NCBI RefSeq assembly: GCF_034347385.1 | Contig: NZ_CP133777.1 | Location: 3,720,001-3,784,000, forward strand | DNA: 64,000 nucleotides | Reading direction: 5' to 3' | From: Actimicrobium sp. CCC2.4 | GTDB lineage: Bacteria; Pseudomonadota; Gammaproteobacteria; Burkholderiales; Burkholderiaceae_D | Shown here: positions 48,999 to 57,699 of the stretch, piece by piece | Position numbering within the stretch: the stretch's first letter is position 1 | Layout: each line of letters starts with the position of its first letter | The notes under the pieces: model-generated | What the model was told of the DNA's origin: nothing | Seen by the model: the letters and a program-made list of their open reading frames with translations, nothing else | Database searches by the model: none | Position numbers and translations under genes: made by a program

Positions 48999-49673
48999 AT
49001 GTCCATTTCCGATTGGCCCGAACATCAGCGCCCCCGCGAACGCCTCATTCTCCATGGCGCGGCGGCGCTGTCCGATGCGGAGCTACTCGCGGTATTCCTG
49101 CGTATTGGCGTCGCAGGCAAAAGTGCAGTGGATCTGGCTCGGGAAATGGTTTCTCACTTCGGTTCGCTTAATGGATTGTTCGCGGCTACTGTCGGTCAAT
49201 TCTCTGCTCTACGCGGGCTGGGGCCGGCAAAATTTGCACAGCTCCAAGCCGTCATGGAGCTGGCCCGCCGCGCCATGGCGGAGCAATTAAAAACAGGCGC
49301 GGCGATGTCGTCCCCGCAAGTGGTGAGGCAGTATCTGCAATTGGCACTTGCTCACAAAAAGTATGAGTCATTCACCGTGCTGTTCGTTGATGTCGCTAAC
49401 CGCTTAATTGCGAGCGAAGAAATGTTTCGCGGCACCCTGACACATGCCAGCGTCTATCCCCGTGAGATCGTTAAGGCAGCGCTGCTTCACAATGCCGCAG
49501 CAATACTACTTGCGCACAATCACCCCTCGGGAATAGCTGAACCTAGCCAGTCCGATCGGGCGCTGACGCAGACCCTCAAGAACGCGTTGGCGATGATCGA
49601 TGTCAAGGTCACCGACCACCTCATCGTCGCCGGGAATCAAGTGTATTCATTTGCTGAACATGGCATGTTGTGA
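48999..49673 (+). CDS. radC: RadC-family JAMM-domain protein
   Basis: A 224-residue protein with an N-terminal helix-hairpin-helix region (FSALRGLGPAKFAQLQA) and a C-terminal JAMM metalloprotease-like domain. The metal motif is intact: LLAHNHPSGIAEPSQSD, with EMFRGTLTHASVYPREIVKAA before it. The historic DNA-repair role is disputed and the true function is not settled. ATG 48999 is used; a TTG frame from 48975 is longer. It lies upstream of rpmB-rpmG, as in many proteobacteria, but with a separate promoter between. Confidence 0.92.
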   Translation: MSISDWPEHQRPRERLILHGAAALSDAELLAVFLRIGVAGKSAVDLAREMVSHFGSLNGLFAATVGQFSALRGLGPAKFAQLQAVMELARRAMAEQLKTGAAMSSPQVVRQYLQLALAHKKYESFTVLFVDVANRLIASEEMFRGTLTHASVYPREIVKAALLHNAAAILLAHNHPSGIAEPSQSDRALTQTLKNALAMIDVKVTDHLIVAGNQVYSFAEHGML

Positions 49674-49754
49674 TCCGAAAGCATCACAACATCGGCACAC
49701 CCTTAATTGTGAACTAATCCAACAGACTAAGACACAATTGTTTTTCTTAAGTCG

Positions 49755-49783
49755 TTGAATAACCTCATTTATTTGGTTATACT
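49755..49783 (+). promoter_or_regulatory. Sigma-70 promoter of rpmB-rpmG
   Basis: TTGAAT (49755-49760), a 17-bp spacer and TATACT (49778-49783). Transcription would start near 49790, about 34 nt before the rpmB ATG, which has AAGGAG upstream. Confidence 0.8.
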
Positions 49784-49823
49784 CGCTTCTTTTCCAATTT
49801 CGGAAACTATTAAGGAGTGAGAT

Positions 49824-50060
49824 ATGGCACGAGTTTGCCAAGTCACCGGGAAAAAGCCGATGGTCGGTAATAATGTTTCCCATGCAAATAACAAAACGAA
49901 ACGCCGATTTTTGCCTAACCTGCAACGTCGCCGCATTTTCGTTGAGTCCGAGAACCGTTGGGTTTCCCTGCGGCTGTCCAACGCTGGTCTGCGTGTCATC
50001 GACAAGCTCGGCATCGATGCCGTTCTGGTAGACATGCGTGCTCGCGGCGAAAAAGTCTAA
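49824..50060 (+). CDS. rpmB: 50S ribosomal protein L28
   Basis: A 78-residue basic ribosomal protein. The start [22 protein letters not shown] and the middle [13 protein letters not shown] are canonical. A single Cys (Cys5) and no paired CxxC show the zinc-independent form. AAGGAGTGAGAT precedes the ATG. It is followed by rpmG after 22 bp. Confidence 0.98.
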   Translation: MARVCQVTGKKPMVGNNVSHANNKTKRRFLPNLQRRRIFVESENRWVSLRLSNAGLRVIDKLGIDAVLVDMRARGEKV

Positions 50061-50082
50061 CTAGCAGAATAAAGGAATCATC

Positions 50083-50250
50083 ATGGCTAAATCTGGCCGC
50101 GACAAAATCAAGCTGGAATCGACCGCAGGTACGGGTCACTTCTACACGACTACCAAAAACAAGCGCACTACTCCGGAAAAAATGTCGATCATGAAATTCG
50201 ATCCGAAAGTACGCAAGCATGTCGAATACAAAGAGACCAAGATCAAGTAA
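50083..50250 (+). CDS. rpmG: 50S ribosomal protein L33
   Basis: A 55-residue protein that begins [37 protein letters not shown] and the basic end VEYKETKIK are typical of L33. It has no cysteines, so this is the zinc-free form, in line with the L28 type beside it. AAGGAATCATC provides the ribosome site. It completes the rpmB-rpmG operon. Confidence 0.98.
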   Translation: MAKSGRDKIKLESTAGTGHFYTTTKNKRTTPEKMSIMKFDPKVRKHVEYKETKIK

Positions 50251-50278
50251 TTGATTCAGGTCCCGTTCGACGAGCATT

Positions 50279-50310
50279 AAAACCGGTCGCAATTGCGAGC
50301 GGTTTTTTTT
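50279..50310 (+). terminator. Terminator of rpmB-rpmG
   Basis: AACCG-g-TCGC pairs with GCGA-g-CGGTT around AATT, followed by eight T, 30 bp after the rpmG stop codon. Confidence 0.9.
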
Positions 50311-50351
50311 CGTCGGCATTATGACTGTATCGACATGGAATGACCGGGCAT

Positions 50352-50386
50352 AAAAAAAGCGGGCTGACTACAGCACCGCTTTTTTT
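50352..50386 (-). terminator. Terminator of the desaturase gene
   Basis: AAAAAAAGCGG and CCGCTTTTTT pair around a 13-base loop, giving a T run on the minus strand 34 bp beyond the desaturase stop. Confidence 0.75.
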
Positions 50387-50419
50387 GCATCCCACCGGTT
50401 ACCCCAGTGAATCTATCAA

Positions 50420-51622
50420 TCAGGCATAACTACGCAAACGCAACGAGAATTCCTGCAAAGCCCTGATCCCGGATGCCTCGGCACGTGTGCACCAGTCCTG
50501 CAACTGTTGAAGCAGTTGATCACGGCTGCTGTGTGAACGCTCCCAGATAGCGCTTAACTCGGAACGCATTTCATGCATTGTCTGCAAAGGCTTGCTGTGC
50601 AAAAACAATTCCCGCAACTGCTGCTGCTGTGGCGCTTCCAGCTTTGCCGGCTCCCTGTGCATCAATCGCCTCGACGACTTCAAGAAACCCGACTCCAACT
50701 TCGCTTTACTACGGAGCTGTCCCAATTCGTCGCGCCAGGTCGTTTTCACCGACTTGGCATATTTAGCCATGACGTCATAGCGGTTCGAAATCACTGATTG
50801 CAGGGTGTCAAAATCAGCAACGAGCTTCAGTCGGTCGAACTTTGGTGCTGGCGCAATTTTCTTGACCTTGGCCAGCCCAACGATTTCCATCATGCGGATG
50901 TACATCCAGCCAATATCGAACTCATACCATTTCGAGGACAGTTTTGCGGATGTACCAAACGTGTGGTGATTGTTGTGCAATTCTTCGCCACCGATCAAAA
51001 TACCGATCGGGAAAATGTTACGCGATGCATCCGTACAGTCATAGTTCCGATAACCCCAGTAGTGACCGATCCCGTTGATGATGCCGGCCGCAGTAATCGG
51101 AATCCAGATCATCTGAACAGCCCAGACCGTCAACCCAAGGACACCGAACAACATCACGTTGACGATGAGCATCAAGCCAACACCTTGCCAGCTAAAACGC
51201 GTGTACAGGTTCTTTTCAATCCAGTCATCCGGCGTGCCATGACCGTACTTGTCGATGGTCTCCATGTTCTTGGATTCGGTACGGTACATTTCGGACCCTG
51301 TCAGCAGGACGGCATTGATACCGCGTGTGACCGGGCTATGGGGATCATCCACAGTCTCGCATTTGGCGTGATGCTTGCGATGAACTGCCGCCCATTCTTT
51401 AGTGACCATGCCGGTCGTCAGCCACAGCCAGAAGCGGAAAAAATGGCTCGGAATGGCATGCAGCTCCAGCGCACGATGCGCTTGATGACGATGCAAGTAA
51501 ATCGTCACGCCGGCGATGGTGATGTGCGTCACGATCAATGAATAAATGACGACTTGCCAGACGCTAGCGCCAGTCAGTCCGTTGGATAAAAAATCGAGAA
51601 CTGCGTTAAAGACAGTGTTCAA
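50420..51622 (-). CDS. Membrane fatty acid desaturase (acyl-CoA/acyl-lipid delta-9 type)
   Basis: A 400-residue di-iron membrane desaturase. The three histidine boxes are present: HRHQAHRAL (about residue 45), HRKHHAKCE (about 82) and ELHNNHHTF (about 216). Hydrophobic segments flank the first two boxes. The last ~130 residues are soluble and helical (Gln/Leu/Arg-rich), longer than in typical desaturases. The enzyme should introduce a cis double bond into membrane acyl chains, aiding cold adaptation. An in-frame TAA upstream leaves TTG 51622 as the earliest start; GGAG lies 10 bases before it. Confidence 0.9.
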   Translation of the reverse strand: MNTVFNAVLDFLSNGLTGASVWQVVIYSLIVTHITIAGVTIYLHRHQAHRALELHAIPSHFFRFWLWLTTGMVTKEWAAVHRKHHAKCETVDDPHSPVTRGINAVLLTGSEMYRTESKNMETIDKYGHGTPDDWIEKNLYTRFSWQGVGLMLIVNVMLFGVLGLTVWAVQMIWIPITAAGIINGIGHYWGYRNYDCTDASRNIFPIGILIGGEELHNNHHTFGTSAKLSSKWYEFDIGWMYIRMMEIVGLAKVKKIAPAPKFDRLKLVADFDTLQSVISNRYDVMAKYAKSVKTTWRDELGQLRSKAKLESGFLKSSRRLMHREPAKLEAPQQQQLRELFLHSKPLQTMHEMRSELSAIWERSHSSRDQLLQQLQDWCTRAEASGIRALQEFSLRLRSYA

Positions 51623-51713
51623 AATAGCACTACTCCACGGTTAAGAAATGTTCGCCGGTCACGCTGGGCCAGCGTTCCTGCTTATCGTAATTGGGGACTG
51701 GATTGTACCCGTT

Positions 51714-53066
51714 TTACCGGGCTTCGCCCACGGGTGGGGGAGCGACCTCTTCGGACATCGGAGGCTTCTCTGCCGGCAGTGACGACGCATTGAGGATACG
51801 AATCTCTCGCTGGTTATACGGGATACGGATGTGATTAGATTGCAGTACCCGCCAGATTGCCAGATTGACATCGGAAGTGACCGCGAACGTACCATTTTCG
51901 GGATCGACAATCATGAAGCCAACCTCGACCTCCAATCCATCGGCTGCAAAAAAACGCAGCACTGCGCTGGGTGGCGAGTCTTTCGACACCCGGGCCACCG
52001 TCGCCGCAGCCTCTTCCAGCAACGGTAACAGCGCCTCGATATCGGTCTCGTAAGCTACCGTCACCTTGGTACTCAAACGCAATAACCGGTCCGACAACGA
52101 GAAATTCTGCATTGGTCCGGAGACAAACAACTCATTCGGAATCACTGATTCTACGCCATCGAGTCCGCGCAGGATCGTATAACGCGTGTTGATCCGGGTA
52201 ACCTGTCCGTAGTATTTGTCGACCGTCACCATGTCGCCAATCGCCATACTGCGTTCCAACAAGATGACAAAGCCTGAGACATAACTCCCGACAATTTTTT
52301 GCAAACCCAACCCGAGTCCGACACCCAACGCACCACCAAATACCGATAGCACCGTCAAGTCAATCCCGACCAGAGACAGACTGAGCAACACGGCAATCAG
52401 GATCAGCACCGCGCGCGCCATCCGAGCCATCACCGCCCGGATTGACGAATGCACTGAATCGAGCCGCATCAGACGCTGTTCCAGCGAAGCTCCGGCCCAC
52501 AGCGCCACCATGAGCGTACCCATGACAGAGGCGACCGCCTGCAGGATCGTCAGTAGCGATACTTTATAGCGCCCTAAAGGCAGTATTGTTTTTTCCAGTA
52601 CGTCGATCAGGTCCGGCCACAAACCGGTGATGTACAGCGCGAAGCCTATCCAGACGCAGGCAGCCACCAGTTTCTCGATCGCGACGACGCTGGCGCTGGC
52701 CTGTCCGCCACGGGCAAAGGCACGACGCAGCACGTAAAAGCTCAAGCGCACCAACACGAATGACGCCAGCAGCGGGATCGCAACGCGTAGTAAATTGATG
52801 TGAAGTGTTGGCTCCAGAACGGAGCGCGCCACCAGAACCAGGCAGAGACTGATCGTCGGTGCCAGCACCCGCGAGAAACTTTCCAGGCCAATCCGTAAAA
52901 TGCCTTCGTCCTGGGTGCGACGTGCAAACGCAGTGCGAATCAAGCGTGCCAGCAACCACCCGACAATTAGACAACCGGTGATCGCAGCGATTTGCCAGAG
53001 CACGCCCGGCTCCTGCAGATCCGACCACAGGTCGTGCAACAAGCCGGAAACAAAATTGAATGGCAT
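51714..53066 (-). CDS. Small-conductance mechanosensitive channel family protein
   Basis: A ~450-residue inner-membrane channel. About five hydrophobic segments precede the MscS pore helix GGALGVGLGLGLQKIVGSYVSG. The cytoplasmic beta domain follows (LLERSMAIGDMVTVDKYYGQV, then NELFVSGPMQNFSLSD). MscS channels open under membrane tension and release solutes in hypo-osmotic shock. ATG 53066 is used; TTG 53072 is possible, and GGAGG lies a little far from both. It follows rsmB by about 25 bp. Confidence 0.9.
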   Translation of the reverse strand: MPFNFVSGLLHDLWSDLQEPGVLWQIAAITGCLIVGWLLARLIRTAFARRTQDEGILRIGLESFSRVLAPTISLCLVLVARSVLEPTLHINLLRVAIPLLASFVLVRLSFYVLRRAFARGGQASASVVAIEKLVAACVWIGFALYITGLWPDLIDVLEKTILPLGRYKVSLLTILQAVASVMGTLMVALWAGASLEQRLMRLDSVHSSIRAVMARMARAVLILIAVLLSLSLVGIDLTVLSVFGGALGVGLGLGLQKIVGSYVSGFVILLERSMAIGDMVTVDKYYGQVTRINTRYTILRGLDGVESVIPNELFVSGPMQNFSLSDRLLRLSTKVTVAYETDIEALLPLLEEAAATVARVSKDSPPSAVLRFFAADGLEVEVGFMIVDPENGTFAVTSDVNLAIWRVLQSNHIRIPYNQREIRILNASSLPAEKPPMSEEVAPPPVGEAR

Positions 53067-53091
53067 TTGCAATGCGCTTTCGCGCCTCCGG

Positions 53092-54354
53092 TCAGCCTAC
53101 TTTTATCCGTTCGAATACGGCAGCAAAGAAGCCGTCAGTTTGATGCTGGCTGGGCGTCAGCTTGAGGTAGTCTTGCATCTCCAGGTCGACGCGTTGTTCG
53201 GCCAGTACATCCTTCATCGGAACGAGCACGAAATCGGCGTGCGTCGCCAGGAATGCGCTGACGATATCTTCGTTTTCTTCATCGAGCAAACTGCATGTCG
53301 CATAAACTAATCGCCCACCCGTCTTGACCATTCGAGCGGCACCGGAAAGGATCGACGTCTGCTTGACATTGAGCTCGGCTACGCCGACCAGTGTCTGACG
53401 CCACTTAACATCCGGATTGCGGCGCAGGGTACCGAGCCCGCTACACGGCGCATCGACGAGTACGCGGTCAATCTTTCCAGCAAGTCGCTTGATTTTGGCA
53501 TCGTTTTCATGCGCGATCTGGACTGGATGCACATTGGACAAACCGCTACGGGCCAGTCGTGGCTTGAGTTTGGCCAACCGCTTCTCGGAAATGTCGAACG
53601 CATAGAGACGGCCGGTATTGCGCATCGCGGCGCCAAGCGCAAGCGTTTTTCCACCTGCACCAGCACAAAAATCGACCACCATCTCGCCGCGCTTGGCACC
53701 GACGATTTGGGCCAGCAACTGACTACCTTCATCCTGCACTTCGATCAGGCCATCTCTGAACAACGGCAAATTCTGTAGCGCCGGTTTTTTCAGTACGCGC
53801 AGCCCGACTGGCGAAAACGGTGTTACTTCAGCAAGGATTGGTGCTTCAGCCAGCGCCGCCATGACTTCTTCGCGCGATGCCTTGATCACGTTGACGCGCA
53901 AGTCCAGCGGTGCCGGCTCGTTCAATGCTGCCGCTAGCGCAAGCGCACCCTCTTCCCCTTCGCGCGCCACGAGTTTATCGAACAACCACTGCGGCAAGTT
54001 CGAACGCATTAAGGCCGGTAGCAGGGTGCGGTCAATTTGCATCGTATGCTCAAGCCACGCCGTTTCCTCTTCGCTCAGTCCACCAAGCGCATCGGCACCG
54101 ACTGCCCCGGCCAGGCCTAACAAAGTCATGCGCCGCATCGTCGGACCATTACCGGACTCGGAGAAGCTGGTATAAACCGATTTGTTACGCAACACGCCGT
54201 AGATCCCTTCCGCAATGGCGCCACGCTCCCGGGAACCGAGCTTCGGATGTTCGCGAAAAAAGCGCGAAAGTGTGCCATCGGCAGGGCCGGTGAAGCGCAG
54301 GATATCGCGCAGGATTTCTTCGGTACTGGTAACAATTGCGGGAGGCAATCTCAT
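53092..54354 (-). CDS. RsmB/NOP-family rRNA cytosine-C5 methyltransferase
   Basis: A 420-residue SAM-dependent methyltransferase. The SAM site is VVDFCAGAGGKTLALGA and the catalytic cysteines are in DAPCSGLGTLRRNPDVKW and VYATCSLLDEEN. An N-terminal NusB-like helical part (ILRDILRFTG to about residue 130) is present, as in RsmB, but shorter. The target is probably 16S rRNA (m5C967 in RsmB); the exact base is inferred. It lies 17 bp after purN. Confidence 0.88.
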   Translation of the reverse strand: MRLPPAIVTSTEEILRDILRFTGPADGTLSRFFREHPKLGSRERGAIAEGIYGVLRNKSVYTSFSESGNGPTMRRMTLLGLAGAVGADALGGLSEEETAWLEHTMQIDRTLLPALMRSNLPQWLFDKLVAREGEEGALALAAALNEPAPLDLRVNVIKASREEVMAALAEAPILAEVTPFSPVGLRVLKKPALQNLPLFRDGLIEVQDEGSQLLAQIVGAKRGEMVVDFCAGAGGKTLALGAAMRNTGRLYAFDISEKRLAKLKPRLARSGLSNVHPVQIAHENDAKIKRLAGKIDRVLVDAPCSGLGTLRRNPDVKWRQTLVGVAELNVKQTSILSGAARMVKTGGRLVYATCSLLDEENEDIVSAFLATHADFVLVPMKDVLAEQRVDLEMQDYLKLTPSQHQTDGFFAAVFERIKVG

Positions 54355-54371
54355 GGAATTTCTTTCAAATA

Positions 54372-54995
54372 TTAAGCGGCACCAGTGAATTCGGGTGCCA
54401 GCAGCACTTGGCCATCGTGCAGACTCAGGCGTCCGTCGATAAACCAGCGTACGACTTGCGGGTAGAGCAGGTGTTCTTGTTGTAGCACGCGATCGGACAG
54501 AACCTGCTCGGTGTCGCCTTTCTCCACGACGACCATCGCCTGGGCAATGACCGGCCCATGATCGAGGTCGGCGGTGACGAAATGCACCGTCGCGCCATGC
54601 TCAGTCACCCCGGCCGTCAAGGCCTGGCGGTGTGTTGCCAGTCCGGGGAAACGGGGCAGTAAAGAGGGATGAATGTTGATCATTCGCCCCTGGTAGTGCT
54701 CCACAAACCGAGGGGTCAAAATACGCATGAAGCCCGCCAGCACCACCAGATCCGGGGCGTAGGGCTCGATCGCTGCGAGCAGTGCGGCATCGAAACTGTC
54801 ACGCGACGGATGGTCCTTACTGGCAACGACGGTCACAGGAATCTGCAGGCCCGCAGCGAAAACCAGTCCTTCCGCATCAGCCCTGCTACTAATCACTGCT
54901 GCGATCCGGCATGCCCATTGTTCCTCCACTGCGGCATTGACGATGGCCTGCATGTTAGTGCCGCGGCCAGAAATCAAGATCACGATATTTCTCAT
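54372..54995 (-). CDS. purN: Phosphoribosylglycinamide formyltransferase
   Basis: Folate-dependent GAR transformylase of purine synthesis. The start MRNIVILISGRGTNMQAI, the middle YAPDLVVLAGFMRIL and HPSLLPRFPGLATHRQAL are diagnostic; the catalytic His and Asp (VHFVTADLDHGPVIAQ) are present. Length is 207. ATG 54995 is chosen because the upstream ATG at 55004 overlaps the -10 box of a promoter that would start transcription at 54995, giving a leaderless mRNA. It opens the purN-rsmB-channel unit. Confidence 0.96.
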   Translation of the reverse strand: MRNIVILISGRGTNMQAIVNAAVEEQWACRIAAVISSRADAEGLVFAAGLQIPVTVVASKDHPSRDSFDAALLAAIEPYAPDLVVLAGFMRILTPRFVEHYQGRMINIHPSLLPRFPGLATHRQALTAGVTEHGATVHFVTADLDHGPVIAQAMVVVEKGDTEQVLSDRVLQQEHLLYPQVVRWFIDGRLSLHDGQVLLAPEFTGAA

Positions 54996-55002
54996 GGCGC
55001 GC

Positions 55003-55029
55003 ATTGTACCGCAAGGATCCGCCTTTCAA
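55003..55029 (-). promoter_or_regulatory. Sigma-70 promoter of purN, probably leaderless
   Basis: On the minus strand: TTGAAA (55029-55024), 15 bp, TACAAT (55008-55003), then 7 bp to the ATG at 54995. The spacer is short, but both hexamers are good. Expected transcription start is at the A of the start codon. Confidence 0.55.
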
Positions 55030-55089
55030 GACCGCTTGCGGGCTTAATCCGGAGGTGGCCAAATGGTTGGCGATGGAAGAAGACAGCGC

Positions 55090-55488
55090 CTACTGAAATG
55101 AATAAAAAACCCGGAAAGAAACCTTCTTTTCAGCCCAAAAATCGGCTGCATCGCGAAATACATCCAGCAGCGTTTCGCGCGCCTCCTTGTCGAATTTTGG
55201 CGTGTTGGGCAATTGCTCGAGCACGACGACGAAACCCGGTTGCGGGCCCGCCTTAGAGGTCAGATCTGTCAGGCAGTCCGCTAGCGCATCAAAGTTTTTC
55301 CCGAAATGCCGTGGAAAATAAAACGATTCGGCGATGCATGTCAGCACCTGTTGCTTGGTGAGCGCGTCGGCACAATACGCATACAGGAAATGCTGCCCAA
55401 GGCGAGCAGCTTCTGCCTGCAATTCGACCACCCGGAACGCACGAATGGACTGCACCGCATTTGGCGGTACGGTTTTAAGCAAACTCAT
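55090..55488 (-). CDS. Barstar-family ribonuclease inhibitor
   Basis: A 132-residue protein with the barstar core FPRHFGKNFDALADCLTDL. In barstar the same helix reads NLDALWDCL, and its two Asp are the main contacts that plug the barnase active site; both Asp are kept here, while Trp is replaced by Ala. An N-terminal extension of about 40 residues is present. ATG 55488 follows GAGAGA. The gene comes 41 bp after the secreted RNase gene on the same strand, so it should protect the producer before export. Confidence 0.88.
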   Translation of the reverse strand: MSLLKTVPPNAVQSIRAFRVVELQAEAARLGQHFLYAYCADALTKQQVLTCIAESFYFPRHFGKNFDALADCLTDLTSKAGPQPGFVVVLEQLPNTPKFDKEARETLLDVFRDAADFWAEKKVSFRVFYSFQ

Positions 55489-55529
55489 TTCTCTCTCAAT
55501 TCGAGTAATCATTATGTGGTGCGTAGTTG

Positions 55530-55907
55530 CTACTCTTCTTTGATCCGTCGGAACGACGTGTAGTGGTCGGCGGTATAAAAGTAGTCCGCACCTTGCGGTG
55601 GACGACCGCCGACGATAATCCGGCGAGCACCGCGATTGCGTGCGCCTGGTGTTGGCACTGTGTATTCATGGTAGTACCCGCGCGTTCGCCGGGGGAGCTG
55701 TTGTTCATAGTTTCCGAATACGGAACCGTCTTTTGCATAAGGGAATGGTCCACCGCGCTTGATCAGGACGACCGTCGCCCGGGCTTCAGGCGGCAGTGCA
55801 CTTGCGGCAATGCTTTCCGGCTCTGGCATCTGCCGGGCCATGACACTGGACGCAAGGACTGCTGCGACGCAACCAAGCAGCATTTGTCTAGGCGTCTTGA
55901 GGGACAC
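55530..55907 (-). CDS. Secreted barnase/RNase Sa-family ribonuclease
   Basis: A 125-residue guanyl-preferring RNase with a Sec signal peptide (cleavage near SSVMA, residue 24). Catalytic residues line up with barnase: Glu81 in YYHEYTVP, Arg92/Arg96 in RNRGARRIIVGG and His115 in YTADHYTSFRRI. The mature part of about 100 residues has the usual size. GTG 55907 with GGAAA 5 bases upstream is the start. It pairs with the barstar gene that follows. Likely roles are RNA scavenging outside the cell or attack on competitors; there is no secretion-system gene nearby. Confidence 0.9.
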   Translation of the reverse strand: MSLKTPRQMLLGCVAAVLASSVMARQMPEPESIAASALPPEARATVVLIKRGGPFPYAKDGSVFGNYEQQLPRRTRGYYHEYTVPTPGARNRGARRIIVGGRPPQGADYFYTADHYTSFRRIKEE

Positions 55908-56170
55908 GGTACTTTCCTTGATGTTGGTAGGGAGTCTCGCGCAACGGAATCTGCGCGTAATCCGGTAGGGTAACGTGTTGTGTTGCTCGAATCAACCCGA
56001 ATCACCACTTGCCTGACCGCTGCCTTAGCTACGGCTTTGACAAAAACACCACGCAACAGCCAATTTCTAACGATGCACTCACTGCGAAAACAGTTTGTTT
56101 CAAAAAACGGCAAGACAGGCGCGAGGTCGCTGAAGTTAAATTGGGCGATCAATACTGAAGGAGGATTCCG

Positions 56171-56509
56171 ATGAACACATCCGTTGTTAGTCGCCCGCTA
56201 GTCTGTATCGGCCTCGTACTGGCCTCACTCGCCGCAAGCTCCGTTGCCATCGCAAGTGACCGGTCGCATGTCAACTGGTCTGTCAGCGTCGGCACACCCT
56301 ATGCCTACACGCCCGAACCGGTGTATCTCCAGCCGCCGCCGGTTTATTACACACCTCAGCCTCTCTATGTCCCGCCTGCGCCTGTCTATGTGAGACCAAG
56401 GCCTGTCATTGCACCGTCCTATCAAGTCATCTACGCTCCTTATCCGGCCGCCGGTTACCGCGGGCCTGGCTGGCGCAGGCACCATCATCGTCATCACGAC
56501 CGCGACTAA
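56171..56509 (+). CDS. Exported Pro/Tyr-rich protein
   Basis: A 112-residue protein: signal peptide (cleavage near SVAIAS), then a Pro/Tyr/Val-rich region with [19 protein letters not shown]-like repeats, and a His/Arg end ([12 protein letters not shown]). AAGGAGGATTCCG before the ATG is nearly ideal. Such PxPV-type proteins are frequent in Burkholderiales and of unknown role; the His-rich end could bind metal. The stop overlaps by four bases that of the convergent patatin gene. Confidence 0.75.
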   Translation: MNTSVVSRPLVCIGLVLASLAASSVAIASDRSHVNWSVSVGTPYAYTPEPVYLQPPPVYYTPQPLYVPPAPVYVRPRPVIAPSYQVIYAPYPAAGYRGPGWRRHHHRHHDRD

Positions 56510-57690
56510 GAGGCAGCGATTGTCACATCAAAAAAAGCCAGCACGTCGGCACGGCGGGCAAGCGCATCCCGCTCGCCCAGCGCAATGAGTTCGCTCGTGT
56601 AGCTCGACTCGAACAACAAGTAGGAAGCAAGCGCCGCCCCCCGTACCTCGGTGGCCCCTATCCCAGCCAGCATCATTCGTATTGGTTTGGGCAAGCTGCC
56701 CGTATGCCGACTGGCGATTTCATCAAGGCGCTGCGAGGGCGCAATGATCAGCATTTCAACCGGACGCAACTGAGTCTGACTGCGCTGCTCTGCAGACAGG
56801 ACCGATAACGTCAGGTTGATACGGTTCATGCGCTCAATATCAACTGCCAGGCTGTCAAGAAAAATACTAGACATCGCATGTCCGGCAATTTGCGCAAGGC
56901 TGGGGTAACGGGCAGTGGCTGCGCTGTCACTTACGGGTTCATGCAACCGTCCTGCACCGATCACGAAAACCTTGTCGGCACCAAGGTGGATGGCGGGTGA
57001 AATCGGTGCCAACTGGCGCATCGAACCATCACCGCAAAATTCGCGCCGGCCGTCACAATTGAGCGCCGTGGCGGGGAACATCAACGGGATCGCCGACGAG
57101 GCCAGCAAATGCTCGACACCGATCTGGGCACGCATCGATACCCGTTGCGTACGGACCCACGGGGCGATGTCAGCCTCGCTCTGATAAAAGGTAATGTGCT
57201 GCCCGCCGGTATAAGACGACGCAGTCACCGCCAGCGCATGCAATTTGCCATCCAGCAACGCTGCATCAAGACGCGGGAAGTTCAGCATCCGGTTCAGCAA
57301 TGTCACCAGCGGCGTATTGTCGAGCAGGGAATTGGGTGGATTGGCGTGCCAACGGCGCATTAACCACCCAAAAGACAGCAACGACAGCCAGCGTGCGCCC
57401 GAACGCAGTACTCCCAACGAATCGGCGCGATACACCTGCTCGACCGAAAAGTTTTCCCAAATCTTGAGAACCATCTGCAGGCCCTCACCGAAATTGTCCG
57501 CATGGCAAGCCAGCGCCGTCGCATTGATGGCACCGGCCGACGTGCCGCAAATGATGTCGTAGGGATTGCGTCCGGCTGGCCAGCCAGCCTCGCACAGGAT
57601 ATCCGACACGGCCTTGAGCACGCCGACCTGATAGGCCCCGCGAGCGCCCCCGCCGGTCAGGACCAGGCCGGTTTTTTTATGGTTGTGCAT
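56506..57690 (-). CDS. Patatin-like phospholipase
   Basis: A 394-residue Ser-Asp hydrolase. The oxyanion loop is [13 protein letters not shown], the nucleophile Ser51 is in [11 protein letters not shown], and the catalytic Asp lies in [11 protein letters not shown]-terminal helical part of about 150 residues follows. There is no signal peptide, so it is probably cytosolic or associated with the inner membrane, acting on phospholipid acyl chains. No secretion signature is seen. Confidence 0.9.
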   Translation of the reverse strand: MHNHKKTGLVLTGGGARGAYQVGVLKAVSDILCEAGWPAGRNPYDIICGTSAGAINATALACHADNFGEGLQMVLKIWENFSVEQVYRADSLGVLRSGARWLSLLSFGWLMRRWHANPPNSLLDNTPLVTLLNRMLNFPRLDAALLDGKLHALAVTASSYTGGQHITFYQSEADIAPWVRTQRVSMRAQIGVEHLLASSAIPLMFPATALNCDGRREFCGDGSMRQLAPISPAIHLGADKVFVIGAGRLHEPVSDSAATARYPSLAQIAGHAMSSIFLDSLAVDIERMNRINLTLSVLSAEQRSQTQLRPVEMLIIAPSQRLDEIASRHTGSLPKPIRMMLAGIGATEVRGAALASYLLFESSYTSELIALGERDALARRADVLAFFDVTIAAS

Positions 57691-57699
57691 AGCAGGCGA

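Noticed and set aside
55980-56174. Small plus-strand frame upstream of the Pro/Tyr-rich gene
   Set aside because: Composition is unremarkable, there is no ribosome site, and it overlaps the start region of the next gene; more likely a leader.
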